DNA of 64,000 nucleotides from assembly GCF_009720775.1 (NCBI RefSeq), contig NZ_WNKW01000004.1, forward strand, positions 248,001-312,000, written 5' to 3'. Below, piece after piece: positions 46,319 to 54,685 of the stretch (its first letter is position 1; every line of letters starts with the position of its first letter). The notes below the pieces were generated by a model. The model saw only the letters and a program-made list of their open reading frames with translations, was not told where the DNA came from and searched no databases. The position numbers were made by a program, and so were the translations under genes. The DNA is from Pseudoduganella danionis. Its GTDB lineage: Bacteria; Pseudomonadota; Gammaproteobacteria; Burkholderiales; Burkholderiaceae_D.

Positions 46319-47053
46319 TCATAGGTCGGCATGCAGGCCTTCCAACGACAGCACTCTAGAGGCCAGAATCTTCGCCTCATCCTCTTCCAAATCAAGTTCA
46401 GATTCAATGTAGTCCATTATTTGGGGAATGTCTGCATCCCTTTTTACAAATATATATCTCACGTCCTCTGGTGAAAACTTCAAGAGACAAAGGCTTTTAC
46501 TATTATCATTGGCGCGTCGCAAAACATCAGGTTTTTCATGGTCGTCTTTTTTCAAGTATGGCTCAAGCTTCAGGTGTTTCGGAACGTATCGCCATTCCGA
46601 CTCTAGATAAAATTTCTTCTTTATAGACTTCTCTCCCCGCATTGTCATACCTTCAGATGGCTTGGAATATGCAAATATATACCTCATGGTTATTTTCGCT
46701 TTTTCCTTATCTTCCTTTTCTAGCTTATTAGCATGTGAATTTAAATTCAACATCTCTTTAGTAAGCTCATTGCCAGACGATAAATATAGGATTGGATTTA
46801 GACCATTTCTTTCTGCCCAAGAACGGGTGAGCCCGAGGCCAAATTTACCGTAGTACCCAACATGGTCTTTAATTCTTGATAGTGGAATATCGCAAAAACA
46901 CACCATCGGAAAACTAACGTAATCGAGCTGTTTTGCAGTGAGTTGCGACACGTCCTCACGGCAGTACCTAGGCCAGAATCCGTCTTTCAATATGGATTTG
47001 AGAATTCGCAGATTTTTCGTGAAGTGAAATATACTATCCGATTTTGAATTCAT
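46319..47053 (-). CDS. AbiGi-like abortive-infection protein
   Basis: 244 residues from ATG 47053 (an upstream ATG at 47140 exists; MNSKSDSIFHFTKN is the family-like start). The N-terminal IFHFTKNLRILKSILKDG, VCFCDIPLSRIKDHVGYYG and FGLGLTRSWAERNGLNP pattern is that of AbiGi (PF10899), the putative antitoxin half of the lactococcal AbiG phage-resistance system. No AbiGii-type toxin is adjacent. Its flanks are unknown genes, and it is A/T-rich, in keeping with acquired DNA. Confidence 0.75.
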   Translation of the reverse strand: MNSKSDSIFHFTKNLRILKSILKDGFWPRYCREDVSQLTAKQLDYVSFPMVCFCDIPLSRIKDHVGYYGKFGLGLTRSWAERNGLNPILYLSSGNELTKEMLNLNSHANKLEKEDKEKAKITMRYIFAYSKPSEGMTMRGEKSIKKKFYLESEWRYVPKHLKLEPYLKKDDHEKPDVLRRANDNSKSLCLLKFSPEDVRYIFVKRDADIPQIMDYIESELDLEEDEAKILASRVLSLEGLHADL

Positions 47054-47410
47054 TATTTTTGGAATATTGAGAGAGTTTTGTTCGCTAAAGACAAATGATA
47101 TAAGCCCTGTTGTTCTTACTGAGATGGGTGCTCTACTCACAGTTGTCGTAATATGATTTTCTTAATGGGAAATTTCAGGAATTATCACCACTCAATCGGA
47201 GTCCATTTTTAGTACAAATTAACACCTACAGATTGAAATTAATCTTGAAATTTAGGACTGAACAGCTGCTTTTGAGTAGAAGATAAGAGCAGTCCTACAG
47301 CCTCAGAAAAGACGGTAAATTTTTAATTTTTTTTAGTTGTATTTCTTTGTTGCAAAGTCTATTAAATAGTGCTCATCCAAATAACCTGTTTTAATATTTT
47401 TTTTAAAAAT

Positions 47411-48136
47411 CTATTTGGGTTCAACGCATTCGTCGCAATTAGTTCCAATCATGTTATCAACAGACAATGAAATTTTCTTTGCGCCATTTTTTAACCAAAT
47501 TACCCAGAGATAACGCTCATCCAATTCTCCTATAAAACGGCTACTTTTAGCAATTATTGCGACTCGCCCTTTAAAGTTTGCATTCAGTACAAATTTTCCT
47601 TCGGAATCTGATTTAGTCGAAAAGATAGTAGGCACAGAAGAATCAATTCCATCAAAGAACTCTTGATATGAATTGCCGAACGTCGATTTCCTTTCAAGCC
47701 TTAGAAGTTTCTCTGTTGCAACCTCAAGATTTGATTCTGAGACCCTGTAGTAATGCGCAAAGTCGCTTGTTGGCGAATGTATATCTTCCCCAGTTTTTTT
47801 TGCATCATCAACTTCCTTTTTGTATTTTAATATTTCTTGCTTTGTTTGAATTATTTCTGGAATTAATTCATTGCGTAGCTCTGTAAGTGCTGCTTTTCTG
47901 TTTTTTAAATAATTGTTTAATTGATTTTCTGAAACGACTGATATTTTCACTAATGGCAATTTGATTACCTGTTGACCACGTGTGACAATAAATATATCTC
48001 CTTCAATGGAAGTATTTTTTTGCTCACTTCTCTTACTTTGATTGATTTCATCAGAAAATGCAGGTGAAGAATACATAAGTAGAGATGCGACTAAAATAAG
48101 GAAAAATCTTGCGCTATTAATAATATTTTGTTTCAT
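47411..48136 (-). CDS. Secreted hypothetical protein
   Basis: 241 residues with an N-terminal signal (FFLILVASLLMYSSPAFS, cleavage after AFS-D). The mature part has a coiled-coil-like stretch (NYLKNRKAALTELRNELIPEI, KYKKEVDDAKK) and a beta-rich end (SDSEGKFVLNANFKGRVAIIAKSS), reminiscent of carboxypeptidase-regulatory-like repeats. It ends with two Cys (NCDECVEPK). Very A/T-rich, so probably foreign. Not recognised. Confidence 0.55.
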   Translation of the reverse strand: MKQNIINSARFFLILVASLLMYSSPAFSDEINQSKRSEQKNTSIEGDIFIVTRGQQVIKLPLVKISVVSENQLNNYLKNRKAALTELRNELIPEIIQTKQEILKYKKEVDDAKKTGEDIHSPTSDFAHYYRVSESNLEVATEKLLRLERKSTFGNSYQEFFDGIDSSVPTIFSTKSDSEGKFVLNANFKGRVAIIAKSSRFIGELDERYLWVIWLKNGAKKISLSVDNMIGTNCDECVEPK

Positions 48137-48304
48137 TTATTGGCCTTCGTCTATTTATGAATTACGACAATAAAGCAATTTTTCGTTAGACAGTCTAACG
48201 CGCACTTGTCATATGTGCCACAAAAAATGTAAATCATAAGTCGGGCATCTCGAAAATCCACTCTAGGTAGGTTCTCACGCACACGGCGCTGGCCAGACGT
48301 TGAC

Positions 48305-48538
48305 TTATACTGGCACAAATTCGATTAGTGCACGGCTGCCCTCTGCATCCTTTGCAATTGCAGCCATTCGGTAGGTGGGTAGGATTTCGCGCTCAGATGC
48401 CACAGCCCAGTCCAACGCTTGCTTTTTTACGTTGCGCGTCTGGTGTAAATCTTCGGGCGCTACTTTGATAGCTTGAGCAAATACGACGATAGAACCATTC
48501 ATGCTCATTTTTGTGGGAAACATGAAGGCTTTGTTCAT
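48305..48538 (-). CDS. Small hypothetical protein
   Basis: 77 residues: MSMNGSIVVFAQAIKVAPEDLHQTRNVKKQALDWAVASEREILPTYR. No family recognised. It lies 64 bases after the SIR2 gene stop and could be in its operon. Confidence 0.4.
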   Translation of the reverse strand: MNKAFMFPTKMSMNGSIVVFAQAIKVAPEDLHQTRNVKKQALDWAVASEREILPTYRMAAIAKDAEGSRALIEFVPV

Positions 48539-48602
48539 TGGCTCTGTCTCTACAAAATAAAGCCAGATGGGAAGTCGAATTGTTGCGATGATAGGGGCCT
48601 CA

Positions 48603-50363
48603 TTAATACCAACGTTGGCTAAGCTTCGCGATGAAAGAGCTGAAAGCTTCTAATTCCATCTTGCATTCAGCAGCGGAGGTACCGAAGAGTCTAGGCGTAA
48701 CGTATGGAGATTTGTCTCCGGCGTCATCAAGGGACTGCTGAATCTCCTTGATGATACGTTCACCGTTATTGCGCCTGCTTCCATATGCGCAAGCTGGCGG
48801 AGCCGCCCAGTATGAATCAAGACTCTGTTGCGAGTGATATCCGTAGGACAGCGCTATGAGAATTTCAAGTTTGTCGAACGCCATAGTGAACTGAGCATCT
48901 GTGACAGCAATACGCTTACACCATGGTTTTAATCTGTCATGCAACCAATCGCTCAGGGGGGAAAAGCGCTCTTGCATTCCTTCAAGCCCCTTTCCACCGG
49001 AGTTACTCAGCAAACATGCCGCAGCAAACATTTTAACTGCAGCCTTGTCCTCTTTATGTTCGCGGGCTACGGTTACGCCGAACAAGTCACTCAGGAAATC
49101 GAGGCGCTCGGACAAGGCTGCACCAATTCCAAGTGCGTAGAAGAGCAACGCAGCAGGATACTGCTGTAGCTCAAGCCAAAAAACATAACCACTTCCGCCT
49201 TCATGAAGTGTTGCTAACGCAGAGAGTACGCGCAGCCAGATTGGTGTATGGGCAGCTTCGCCCCAGTGTCCGGCCTGCACCGCCATTGGGGCCAATGTTG
49301 CACATGCGGCTTCATACGCCCGCACACGCTCCGTAATCGTCTCTCCTGTTGGCACCGGTCCGCCCTGAACTGCAAAGCCAGATGCATCAATGGCTTCGAT
49401 TGTTCGCTCCAATTCGCTGAACACCAAGTCTGAAAGCTGAATACGGTACTTAGACTCTGACATATACCGCTTTAAGCTGGCGACGGCCGCTTCTGTTGAT
49501 AGCGGATGAGGACGGGAAAATTCCTCAAGTGATGCAACCTGTTCCTGTACGGATACAAAAAATGAGTCTGCATCTTTTATGGAAATCACTTGCGCACCAC
49601 GGTGGTCAATCAGTTGTTGTGCAGATGCACTAGGCTCTCCGCGCATAGCCCAGTACGTAGTAAAGCGCCTCGATGGCGCCCTCGTTATCGCCCGCCGCAG
49701 TGCTTCATCCCAATCCGCCGACCAGCCGCAAACAATTAATCCAAACTCATCAAAGATGCGGTCAAGCAGGCGGTCAAACTCTACTGGATAAGCGCTGAGC
49801 TCTTCAGGTGTATTCAGAATCCGGGTATCAAGATAGTCGCCGTGTACCTTGAATAGACAGCACTGGGTATGGATAAGTGGAAGCGCACCATGCACTTGGT
49901 CGGCAGTGCTCAGAATGGTTGGAACGATGCCAACGTCCGCCAGTGCCGTTTCCATCAACCTATCGAAGTTCGTGGTAACGATGACCTTGATAAATCCCTT
50001 GGACACCAATTGAGCAATTGCGCGATGCGCCGCTGTTGGCTGCTTCGCACCTTCGTCCCGTTCCTCCTCTGTAGGCTCCCAATACGTCCGCAGGAGCTGC
50101 TGCCGCTCAGCTGACGTCTTCGCTACAGCATCAAGCAATTCGGAATAGTCTGGGTCGCACCCATATTTTTCTCGATACCAATCTTCCGGTTTGGCGCCGC
50201 AATCTTCGCCAACTACCTTTGCAAGTTTGCGAACTAGGTCAAGTGTAATTGCCCAGCCAGTGGGTATCTTTGCGGCGTGCGAAATTCCTGAGCCTACAAG
50301 TACAGCATAGACGCCACGGTTAGCCTGAATTGAGAAGGCAAGCGAATGGATGGGAGCAATCAC
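48603..50363 (-). CDS. SIR2-domain protein, candidate NAD-depleting phage-defence effector
   Basis: 586 residues if the GTG at 50363 is the start: it has GAGG upstream (CTTGAGGCACCAGTG), whereas the ATG at 50507 gives a Cys-rich leader in the frame of a separate small gene. SIR2 features: VLVGSGISHAAKIPTGW (NAD site), VTTNFDRLMETAL, KVHGDYLD (catalytic His) and GLIVCGWSADWDEALRRAI. The C-terminal 300 residues are helical, unlike known effector domains I recall, and might sense infection. SIR2 proteins in defence islands usually deplete NAD+. Confidence 0.75.
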   Translation of the reverse strand: MIAPIHSLAFSIQANRGVYAVLVGSGISHAAKIPTGWAITLDLVRKLAKVVGEDCGAKPEDWYREKYGCDPDYSELLDAVAKTSAERQQLLRTYWEPTEEERDEGAKQPTAAHRAIAQLVSKGFIKVIVTTNFDRLMETALADVGIVPTILSTADQVHGALPLIHTQCCLFKVHGDYLDTRILNTPEELSAYPVEFDRLLDRIFDEFGLIVCGWSADWDEALRRAITRAPSRRFTTYWAMRGEPSASAQQLIDHRGAQVISIKDADSFFVSVQEQVASLEEFSRPHPLSTEAAVASLKRYMSESKYRIQLSDLVFSELERTIEAIDASGFAVQGGPVPTGETITERVRAYEAACATLAPMAVQAGHWGEAAHTPIWLRVLSALATLHEGGSGYVFWLELQQYPAALLFYALGIGAALSERLDFLSDLFGVTVAREHKEDKAAVKMFAAACLLSNSGGKGLEGMQERFSPLSDWLHDRLKPWCKRIAVTDAQFTMAFDKLEILIALSYGYHSQQSLDSYWAAPPACAYGSRRNNGERIIKEIQQSLDDAGDKSPYVTPRLFGTSAAECKMELEAFSSFIAKLSQRWY

Positions 50364-50410
50364 TGGTGCCTCAAGAGTTGAGTGGCGTGCAATGGGTTTA
50401 TAGCTTTCAA

Positions 50411-50584
50411 TTAAGAGTTTTCCACAGCGACATTTTCCGGTATGAGGCAAACTTCTGCGCCAGCCTTCCGTAACCCCACTTCCATACCAGGAAGGATTGC
50501 ATACCAACGTCCATCACCAAATTTAGCGAACATAAGTTGCTGCTTGCCGTCCGACTCATTTGTTTGCATCAATTCTTTGTTCAT
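50411..50584 (-). CDS. Small ORF upstream of the SIR2 gene
   Basis: 57 residues from ATG 50584: NKELMQTNESDGKQQLMFAK, then FGDGRWYAILPGMEVGL and VCLIPENVAVENS. It ends 47 bases before the proposed SIR2 start at 50363, on the same strand. It could be a partner or regulator of SIR2, or a chance frame. No family recognised. Confidence 0.4.
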   Translation of the reverse strand: MNKELMQTNESDGKQQLMFAKFGDGRWYAILPGMEVGLRKAGAEVCLIPENVAVENS

Positions 50585-50633
50585 TATTTTCCATTTGCTC
50601 CGTGGTCACTGTTGGACGAATAATGACGAATAC

Positions 50634-50996
50634 TTACCCGCGATGGACGATTGCGTTGTTTAAAGCTGCAATGACATCGCTCATATAGTTACGTTGATAC
50701 GTTACTAACGCAGTTGTTTCACCAGCAGATGTAGCCAGCAGAATTTGGTAAATAGTCTTTTGTTGATACAAGTAATAGGCGGCAGCGGCGGTGATGAGTA
50801 ATCCAGTAATCAGACTGGAATTGAACATGATGATTAACCCAATCAGCAGCACTATGACGCCGCCTGTCCGGTTGGGCTTTTTCTCATATGGTTTGACCGA
50901 AGTGACATTGTTCATCGCGTAGGTTTGTCCACCATTGATGAAACGCGAACTCGTTACCTTGACATCACCATACTCAAAGAAAATGCGTTCTTCCAT
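50634..50996 (-). CDS. DUF6232-like two-segment membrane protein
   Basis: 120 residues: KVTSSRFINGGQTYAMNNVTSV, then two adjacent membrane segments (GGVIVLLIGLIIMF and GLLITAAAAYYLY) and a cytoplasmic end. This matches the DUF6232 type, found in accessory regions. Function unknown. Confidence 0.7.
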   Translation of the reverse strand: MEERIFFEYGDVKVTSSRFINGGQTYAMNNVTSVKPYEKKPNRTGGVIVLLIGLIIMFNSSLITGLLITAAAAYYLYQQKTIYQILLATSAGETTALVTYQRNYMSDVIAALNNAIVHRG

Positions 50997-51135
50997 ATTG
51001 TCCCCTTGGAAAATAAAATTGCTGATTCACCATCTTACTTGTTTTGCCATTGGGGAAATACGCGAATTGTCACAATGATGAGCTATCCAGACGTGGTTCG
51101 AGCGCTAGAAGTTATTTGATGGGAGTCTTCATACA

Positions 51136-51852
51136 TCAATTTGTTTGAGTTGCTAGGGTAAAGTAAGCTACAACACCCTCCTCGAAGGCGCTGAGAAGAA
51201 CGGGCATTGAAATAGATGTTAGCGTAGACGCATTCTTGTGCCGAGATATTACGGGTGTTGCTGCTACGTCCAATACGAACTCGCCTTCATGAACGAACTT
51301 GCTGCGAAGGTTATACAAAAATTGGGCGACAGCTTTGATGTCAACCGCGGGATTGCCATTTGATATAAACCCTAACCGAAGTTGGGCCTGGCGGGATTCG
51401 GGAAGTCGCTGAAAAAATTGAACGCAACGGCGGATGGAACCGTACGTTGTCTTGTATTCGTCTTGCAGCGACCTGAGGTGTGTTGTATCAGTAATTGGAA
51501 AAACGGCGTGCTCTTTTTTCCTTAACCAATCGTAAAAGTCTTCATGCTTTTCGGAGGATAATGATTCAATTAAAGCAAAAATAGAGACCAATTTAAAAGA
51601 GTTCGTAAGGTAGTCGATGACTGGATTGCAATCTTTGATTTCGACATGCCAGTCGCCATTCTTCACTAAAAAAACATACTTCGACGCGACGCCTAAAAAT
51701 AAATCCTTGTTCTCATCCGTTAACTTACCGTAAAAATTCGCGAACGCATCGGAACCTCCGAAGTGCCCTTCGAATACTGCTACGGCATAGGGAAGATAGA
51801 TTTCTTCGCGATATAGATTGGATAATTTGAGACCGCCTTTTGTAGGATTCAT
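51136..51852 (-). CDS. Hypothetical protein with HEPN-like R-x4-H motif
   Basis: 238 residues, mostly helical. NLRSKFVHEGEFVL contains Arg-x4-His (RSKFVH), the catalytic-type motif of HEPN RNases and of Apea-like domains. The N-terminal part (LPYAVAVFEGHFGGSDAF) and middle (SIFALIESLSSEKHEDFYDW) fit no family I know. HEPN proteins act as toxins or defence RNases; here that is inference from one motif. Confidence 0.5.
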   Translation of the reverse strand: MNPTKGGLKLSNLYREEIYLPYAVAVFEGHFGGSDAFANFYGKLTDENKDLFLGVASKYVFLVKNGDWHVEIKDCNPVIDYLTNSFKLVSIFALIESLSSEKHEDFYDWLRKKEHAVFPITDTTHLRSLQDEYKTTYGSIRRCVQFFQRLPESRQAQLRLGFISNGNPAVDIKAVAQFLYNLRSKFVHEGEFVLDVAATPVISRHKNASTLTSISMPVLLSAFEEGVVAYFTLATQTN

Positions 51853-52053
51853 ACTTGCCTTTTCTTGACTCTGGTCTTGCCGAAGCTAGTCGCGCTTTGG
51901 GATAATTTTACTTGAGCTTACCAGCGTCGGAACGAGGACGGCGTTACACTAACGGGAAACGGCGTGTCTATCTATTGTGCCAATGTCAGTCTCAACTTTA
52001 GATACCTCATCCTTCCATTTGTTGAGTAAGGTTGTGCTCTGTCATCTTCCCTT

Positions 52054-52839
52054 TCACTGACATTCTTTAGCGGCGTAGACTAAAGGCTTCAATGGTTGGA
52101 GTTTCTTCAAGACTTCATTTAATTCCACGCCGATGTCCACAGTCAGTGGCTGGATACGGTCGTGCTCCTTGCGCATGAACTCATACGCGTCGGTTTTCTC
52201 AAAGAATTCTTTCCTGTACCAGAATGAGTCCAAAAAAAGAAGCCACTTCTCTTCCCTCGTGCCGGTAACATCTTCGTTCAGTTCTGGGCGGACTATATTG
52301 CGGTGCTTTGACGTGTTACTCAGGGCATTAAGGTACTTATAGTCGACACCAGTTGTAATCTCGCGAAACAATCTACAGAGATTTTCGTACTCGGGATGAC
52401 CTGCATCGCGATGCAGCTCGAGGAGCTTTAGGACTTTGTTGAAATCGATTTCCCTTTCCTTAAGCGCGCTAGGAAGCGTATCTAACGCTAGGGAGTAATA
52501 GAGCATGTGGGAACAGGTATCCGCTATGGCATGCAGGCTCTGAATAAAGGCCACGATATTTGCCCTGATTTTCAGCATCAGATAGCTAAATTCATCGTAG
52601 TCTTCGAAGACCCCCCACAATCCAGTTAACTCCAGTTTGGATTTGATGTATTCGTTCATCATGTCCAATGCTTGGTGGTAGTAATAGCGGCAGAATTCAG
52701 GTCTGTCTGTCATGGACCTCACGCTCGGGTGCGCCTTTTCCCACTGAGCCTGACCGAATACCGCAATGACTAGGTCCCTAGTCGACTTGTTATCCCATTG
52801 GGGATGCTTCTTTACTTTGGTATTAGAATCGCCGTCCAT
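52054..52839 (-). CDS. Hypothetical helical protein
   Basis: 261 residues from ATG 52839 (ATG 52872 is also possible). Helical throughout, with IVAFIQSLHAIADTCSHMLYY and NALSNTSKHRNIVRPEL, a pattern seen in proteins annotated as HEPN-like (a conserved KH motif near the end of a helix bundle). The R-x4-6-H catalytic pair is not convincing. A/T-rich and without relatives I recognise. Confidence 0.5.
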   Translation of the reverse strand: MDGDSNTKVKKHPQWDNKSTRDLVIAVFGQAQWEKAHPSVRSMTDRPEFCRYYYHQALDMMNEYIKSKLELTGLWGVFEDYDEFSYLMLKIRANIVAFIQSLHAIADTCSHMLYYSLALDTLPSALKEREIDFNKVLKLLELHRDAGHPEYENLCRLFREITTGVDYKYLNALSNTSKHRNIVRPELNEDVTGTREEKWLLFLDSFWYRKEFFEKTDAYEFMRKEHDRIQPLTVDIGVELNEVLKKLQPLKPLVYAAKECQ

Positions 52840-52976
52840 TTCACTCCTTGTTTTGAATGAGGCCCTCACCATTTTGAGCCCGCTGGCATAGGCTAAAATG
52901 TCCTGAAAAACTTTGTGCGGGTGGTCTGCGATGGGGCGCTAGCAGCCCTTCGCTATCTTTTATGTGCTGACTGCCA

Positions 52977-52993
52977 CCAACGCTGAGCGTTGG
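52977..52993. promoter_or_regulatory. 17-bp palindrome upstream of the MazE-like gene
   Basis: CCAACGCTGAGCGTTGG, perfect 8-bp arms around one base, 93 bases before the antitoxin start and 138 bases before the divergent gene. A candidate operator for the antitoxin. Confidence 0.4.
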
Positions 52994-53085
52994 CGAGCCG
53001 CATGAGAATGGGTGGCGGCGATTCATACTTCAGTAAAACACATATTCTTACTAAAATGAGATTTTGTGACTAATAGGAGGCTCGT

Positions 53086-53331
53086 ATGCTGAAAACGCTA
53101 CGCAAAGCAGGTGGCTCGCGTGTCATGACTGTACCGCGAGCCTTTATTGAGCAAAATGGCCTTAGAGAAGGCTCTCAAGTAGAGATACACCTCCTCGGCA
53201 AGCAGTTGATAGTCGAGGCACCTATTCGCCCGCAGTACAAACTAGAGGACCTCCTAGCGGAAATGCCGGATGGGTTTCCCCGCGTTCAGGGCTGGGATGA
53301 GATGCCTCCGTCTGGATTTGAGAATTGCTGA
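53086..53331 (+). CDS. MazE/AbrB-type antitoxin without its toxin
   Basis: 81 residues with strong AGGAGG-type site before ATG 53086. The N-terminal LRKAGGSRVMTVPRAFIEQNGLREGSQVEI is the swapped-hairpin AbrB/MazE fold; the C-terminal GWDEMPPSGFE tail would wrap a MazF-type toxin. Immediately after it, an ATG (53330) is followed by a stop at once, and no MazF-like frame exists: the toxin seems lost. Confidence 0.75.
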   Translation: MLKTLRKAGGSRVMTVPRAFIEQNGLREGSQVEIHLLGKQLIVEAPIRPQYKLEDLLAEMPDGFPRVQGWDEMPPSGFENC

Positions 53332-53354
53332 TGTCGTAGGAGTGGCTGATTGAA

Positions 53355-53771
53355 TTATTCTTGGCGACTCTCCATTGGATTGTTGGTCTGGGTTTCATGA
53401 CACCTCTCGTGCAACCGGGCCATTATCCAGTCTTGCTCTTCGACGGTAAAAGTCCACTTCCCTTCGGCAGCCTTTTTTATTAATGCTAGTCGGATTCGCT
53501 CTAAATTTTTCTCGTCGCTCCATTCAGGAAATTCCCGTTTCTTACGCTGGAAATAGCTAACCAGTTGCCCAACAATGTCATCTGCAATCGTATACCGGTG
53601 GAGAAGTTCTTCTGGCGAACGCTGCGGGCTTTCATACATCCCGTCAGCCCGCCTATTTAAAAGCAGCTTAGGTTGTGCGCCGCCGATGGCACCCGGGCTG
53701 CGGCCGGTAGGGAAATCTGGATGTATTTCAGGCTTCGGGGTTTCTGGTTGGGTTGGCATGGTCAGCGGCAT
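53355..53771 (-). CDS. Conserved-looking hypothetical protein
   Basis: 138 residues from ATG 53771 (53759 also possible; the frame is open to 53891). Contains HPDFPTGRSPGAIGGAQPKLLLNRR, a phrase resembling the ligand loop of HipA-type proteins, and a helical C-terminus (EWSDEKNLERIRLALIKKA). It is tail to tail with the MazE-like gene. Function unknown. Confidence 0.45.
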   Translation of the reverse strand: MPLTMPTQPETPKPEIHPDFPTGRSPGAIGGAQPKLLLNRRADGMYESPQRSPEELLHRYTIADDIVGQLVSYFQRKKREFPEWSDEKNLERIRLALIKKAAEGKWTFTVEEQDWIMARLHERCHETQTNNPMESRQE

Positions 53772-54685
53772 CCTAAGGTTAGCGGTTGATGATGCTACGG
53801 TCCGCCGGCACCTATTTCGCCGACGGATGGAAGCATCACCGCAAGTCAGATTAATGCTTGCTGAGCCTACGATAACTGGTGTTTTTGGCACTGGTCAATG
53901 CTCTAAATAGCCGGGTTGGCAAAGTGAAAATTACGCAGTATATGGATTGTTGCGAGTGCACGACGTTGGCAGTTGGCGTACGAGTAAAAATGGAATCGAG
54001 CTGATGGGAGACCAACGGTAGGTCTGTGAAAGTGGTCGATGAGTTTTTACGAAAGCACTAGTTCATCGGCTCAATAGTTGTCATAGCTGGGCTAGTGGCA
54101 GCAATTGCCAAGGCTTGGCCAGTGCTGGCAGCCGCAATCTAAGTACAGAGAAAAAATGGCTACGCAATGCACTTGCAGCGGGGGTTGCACGCGACGCGAG
54201 CGGCTGAGCTTGAAAAGGCCGTCGCTGCGGCGCAGCTCGTCGCCCCGAAATTCCACACGATATTCCGGATAGCCGAAAAAATAAGATAACCGCTGCCCCT
54301 GTAACGAGAAAATATATGGATACGACAGAGGTAAAAATTTAAAGTAACCCAACCTGCATAAGGCTTCTAACCAAAATTGCGTGTCCAACCAGAATTTCAC
54401 TGAAATTTCAGGGTAGAACGGGGTAAATCCGTTATATAGGTAGGTTAGGAGAAGTGAAATTTTTTAATAATATCAATTGGTTACGATGGGAAATGCAAAT
54501 CCTTCTAACCTATCTATTTAGCTCTGACAGATGTAGCACCAAGCCGCCCTTCGACGGGGCGGCTGATACGCTAGCCATTGCGCTTACGCAAGAACGCTAA
54601 GTCTTGCCTGCCTAAAATCTCTCCTGATAGCAACTTTGGTAGCAGCGACCGGTACCGGCCGCGGTACTGGCAAGGGGAGCGGGAT
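53772..54685. other. Island-to-chromosome boundary region
   Basis: About 900 bases without a convincing gene. It holds an imperfect inverted repeat (54436-54452 and 54501-54520, TAGGTTAG / CTAACCTA core), a GCCGCCC-TTCGAC-GGGCGGC hairpin near 54545, and a GC-rich patch at 54170-54270 that might be the end of a broken chromosomal gene. A 102-codon minus-strand frame (54092-54400) has low coding quality. The element's distal end probably lies here, but I could not pinpoint it. Confidence 0.45.

Larger units (their letters stand above)
24103..54500. mobile_element. Tn7-like genomic island in attTn7 downstream of glmS (distal end uncertain)
   Basis: The proximal boundary is supported by a TGT terminus 23 bases after glmS with three tandem TnsB-type repeats. 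Inside are transposition genes (32527-39779), a type I restriction-modification cargo, and a second cargo block of candidate defence genes to about 53.8 kb. Housekeeping genes with chromosomal codon use resume at 54686. The distal coordinate is only an estimate: no matching inverted repeats were found, so the far part (for example around the serine recombinase at 43.6 kb) could be one or more independent insertions. Confidence 0.7.

Noticed and set aside
50364..50507. N-terminal extension of the SIR2 protein from ATG 50507
   Set aside because: It overlaps the small gene 50411-50584 in another frame, is Cys/Trp-rich and unlike SIR2 proteins; GTG 50363 has a better ribosome site.
52005..52020. 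GTCAGTCTCAACTTTAG as an inverted TnsB site of the distal end
   Set aside because: A single imperfect match without neighbouring repeats or an ACA terminus; unrelated genes continue on both sides.
54261..54266. CCGGA at 54261 as the distal target duplication
   Set aside because: The preceding bases do not end in ACA and no TnsB-like repeats lie to the left; a 5-bp match is expected by chance.
54092..54400. 102-codon minus-strand frame in the boundary region
   Set aside because: No family resemblance, many Leu/Tyr/Ser codons from A/T-rich DNA and no ribosome site; kept only as part of the boundary description.
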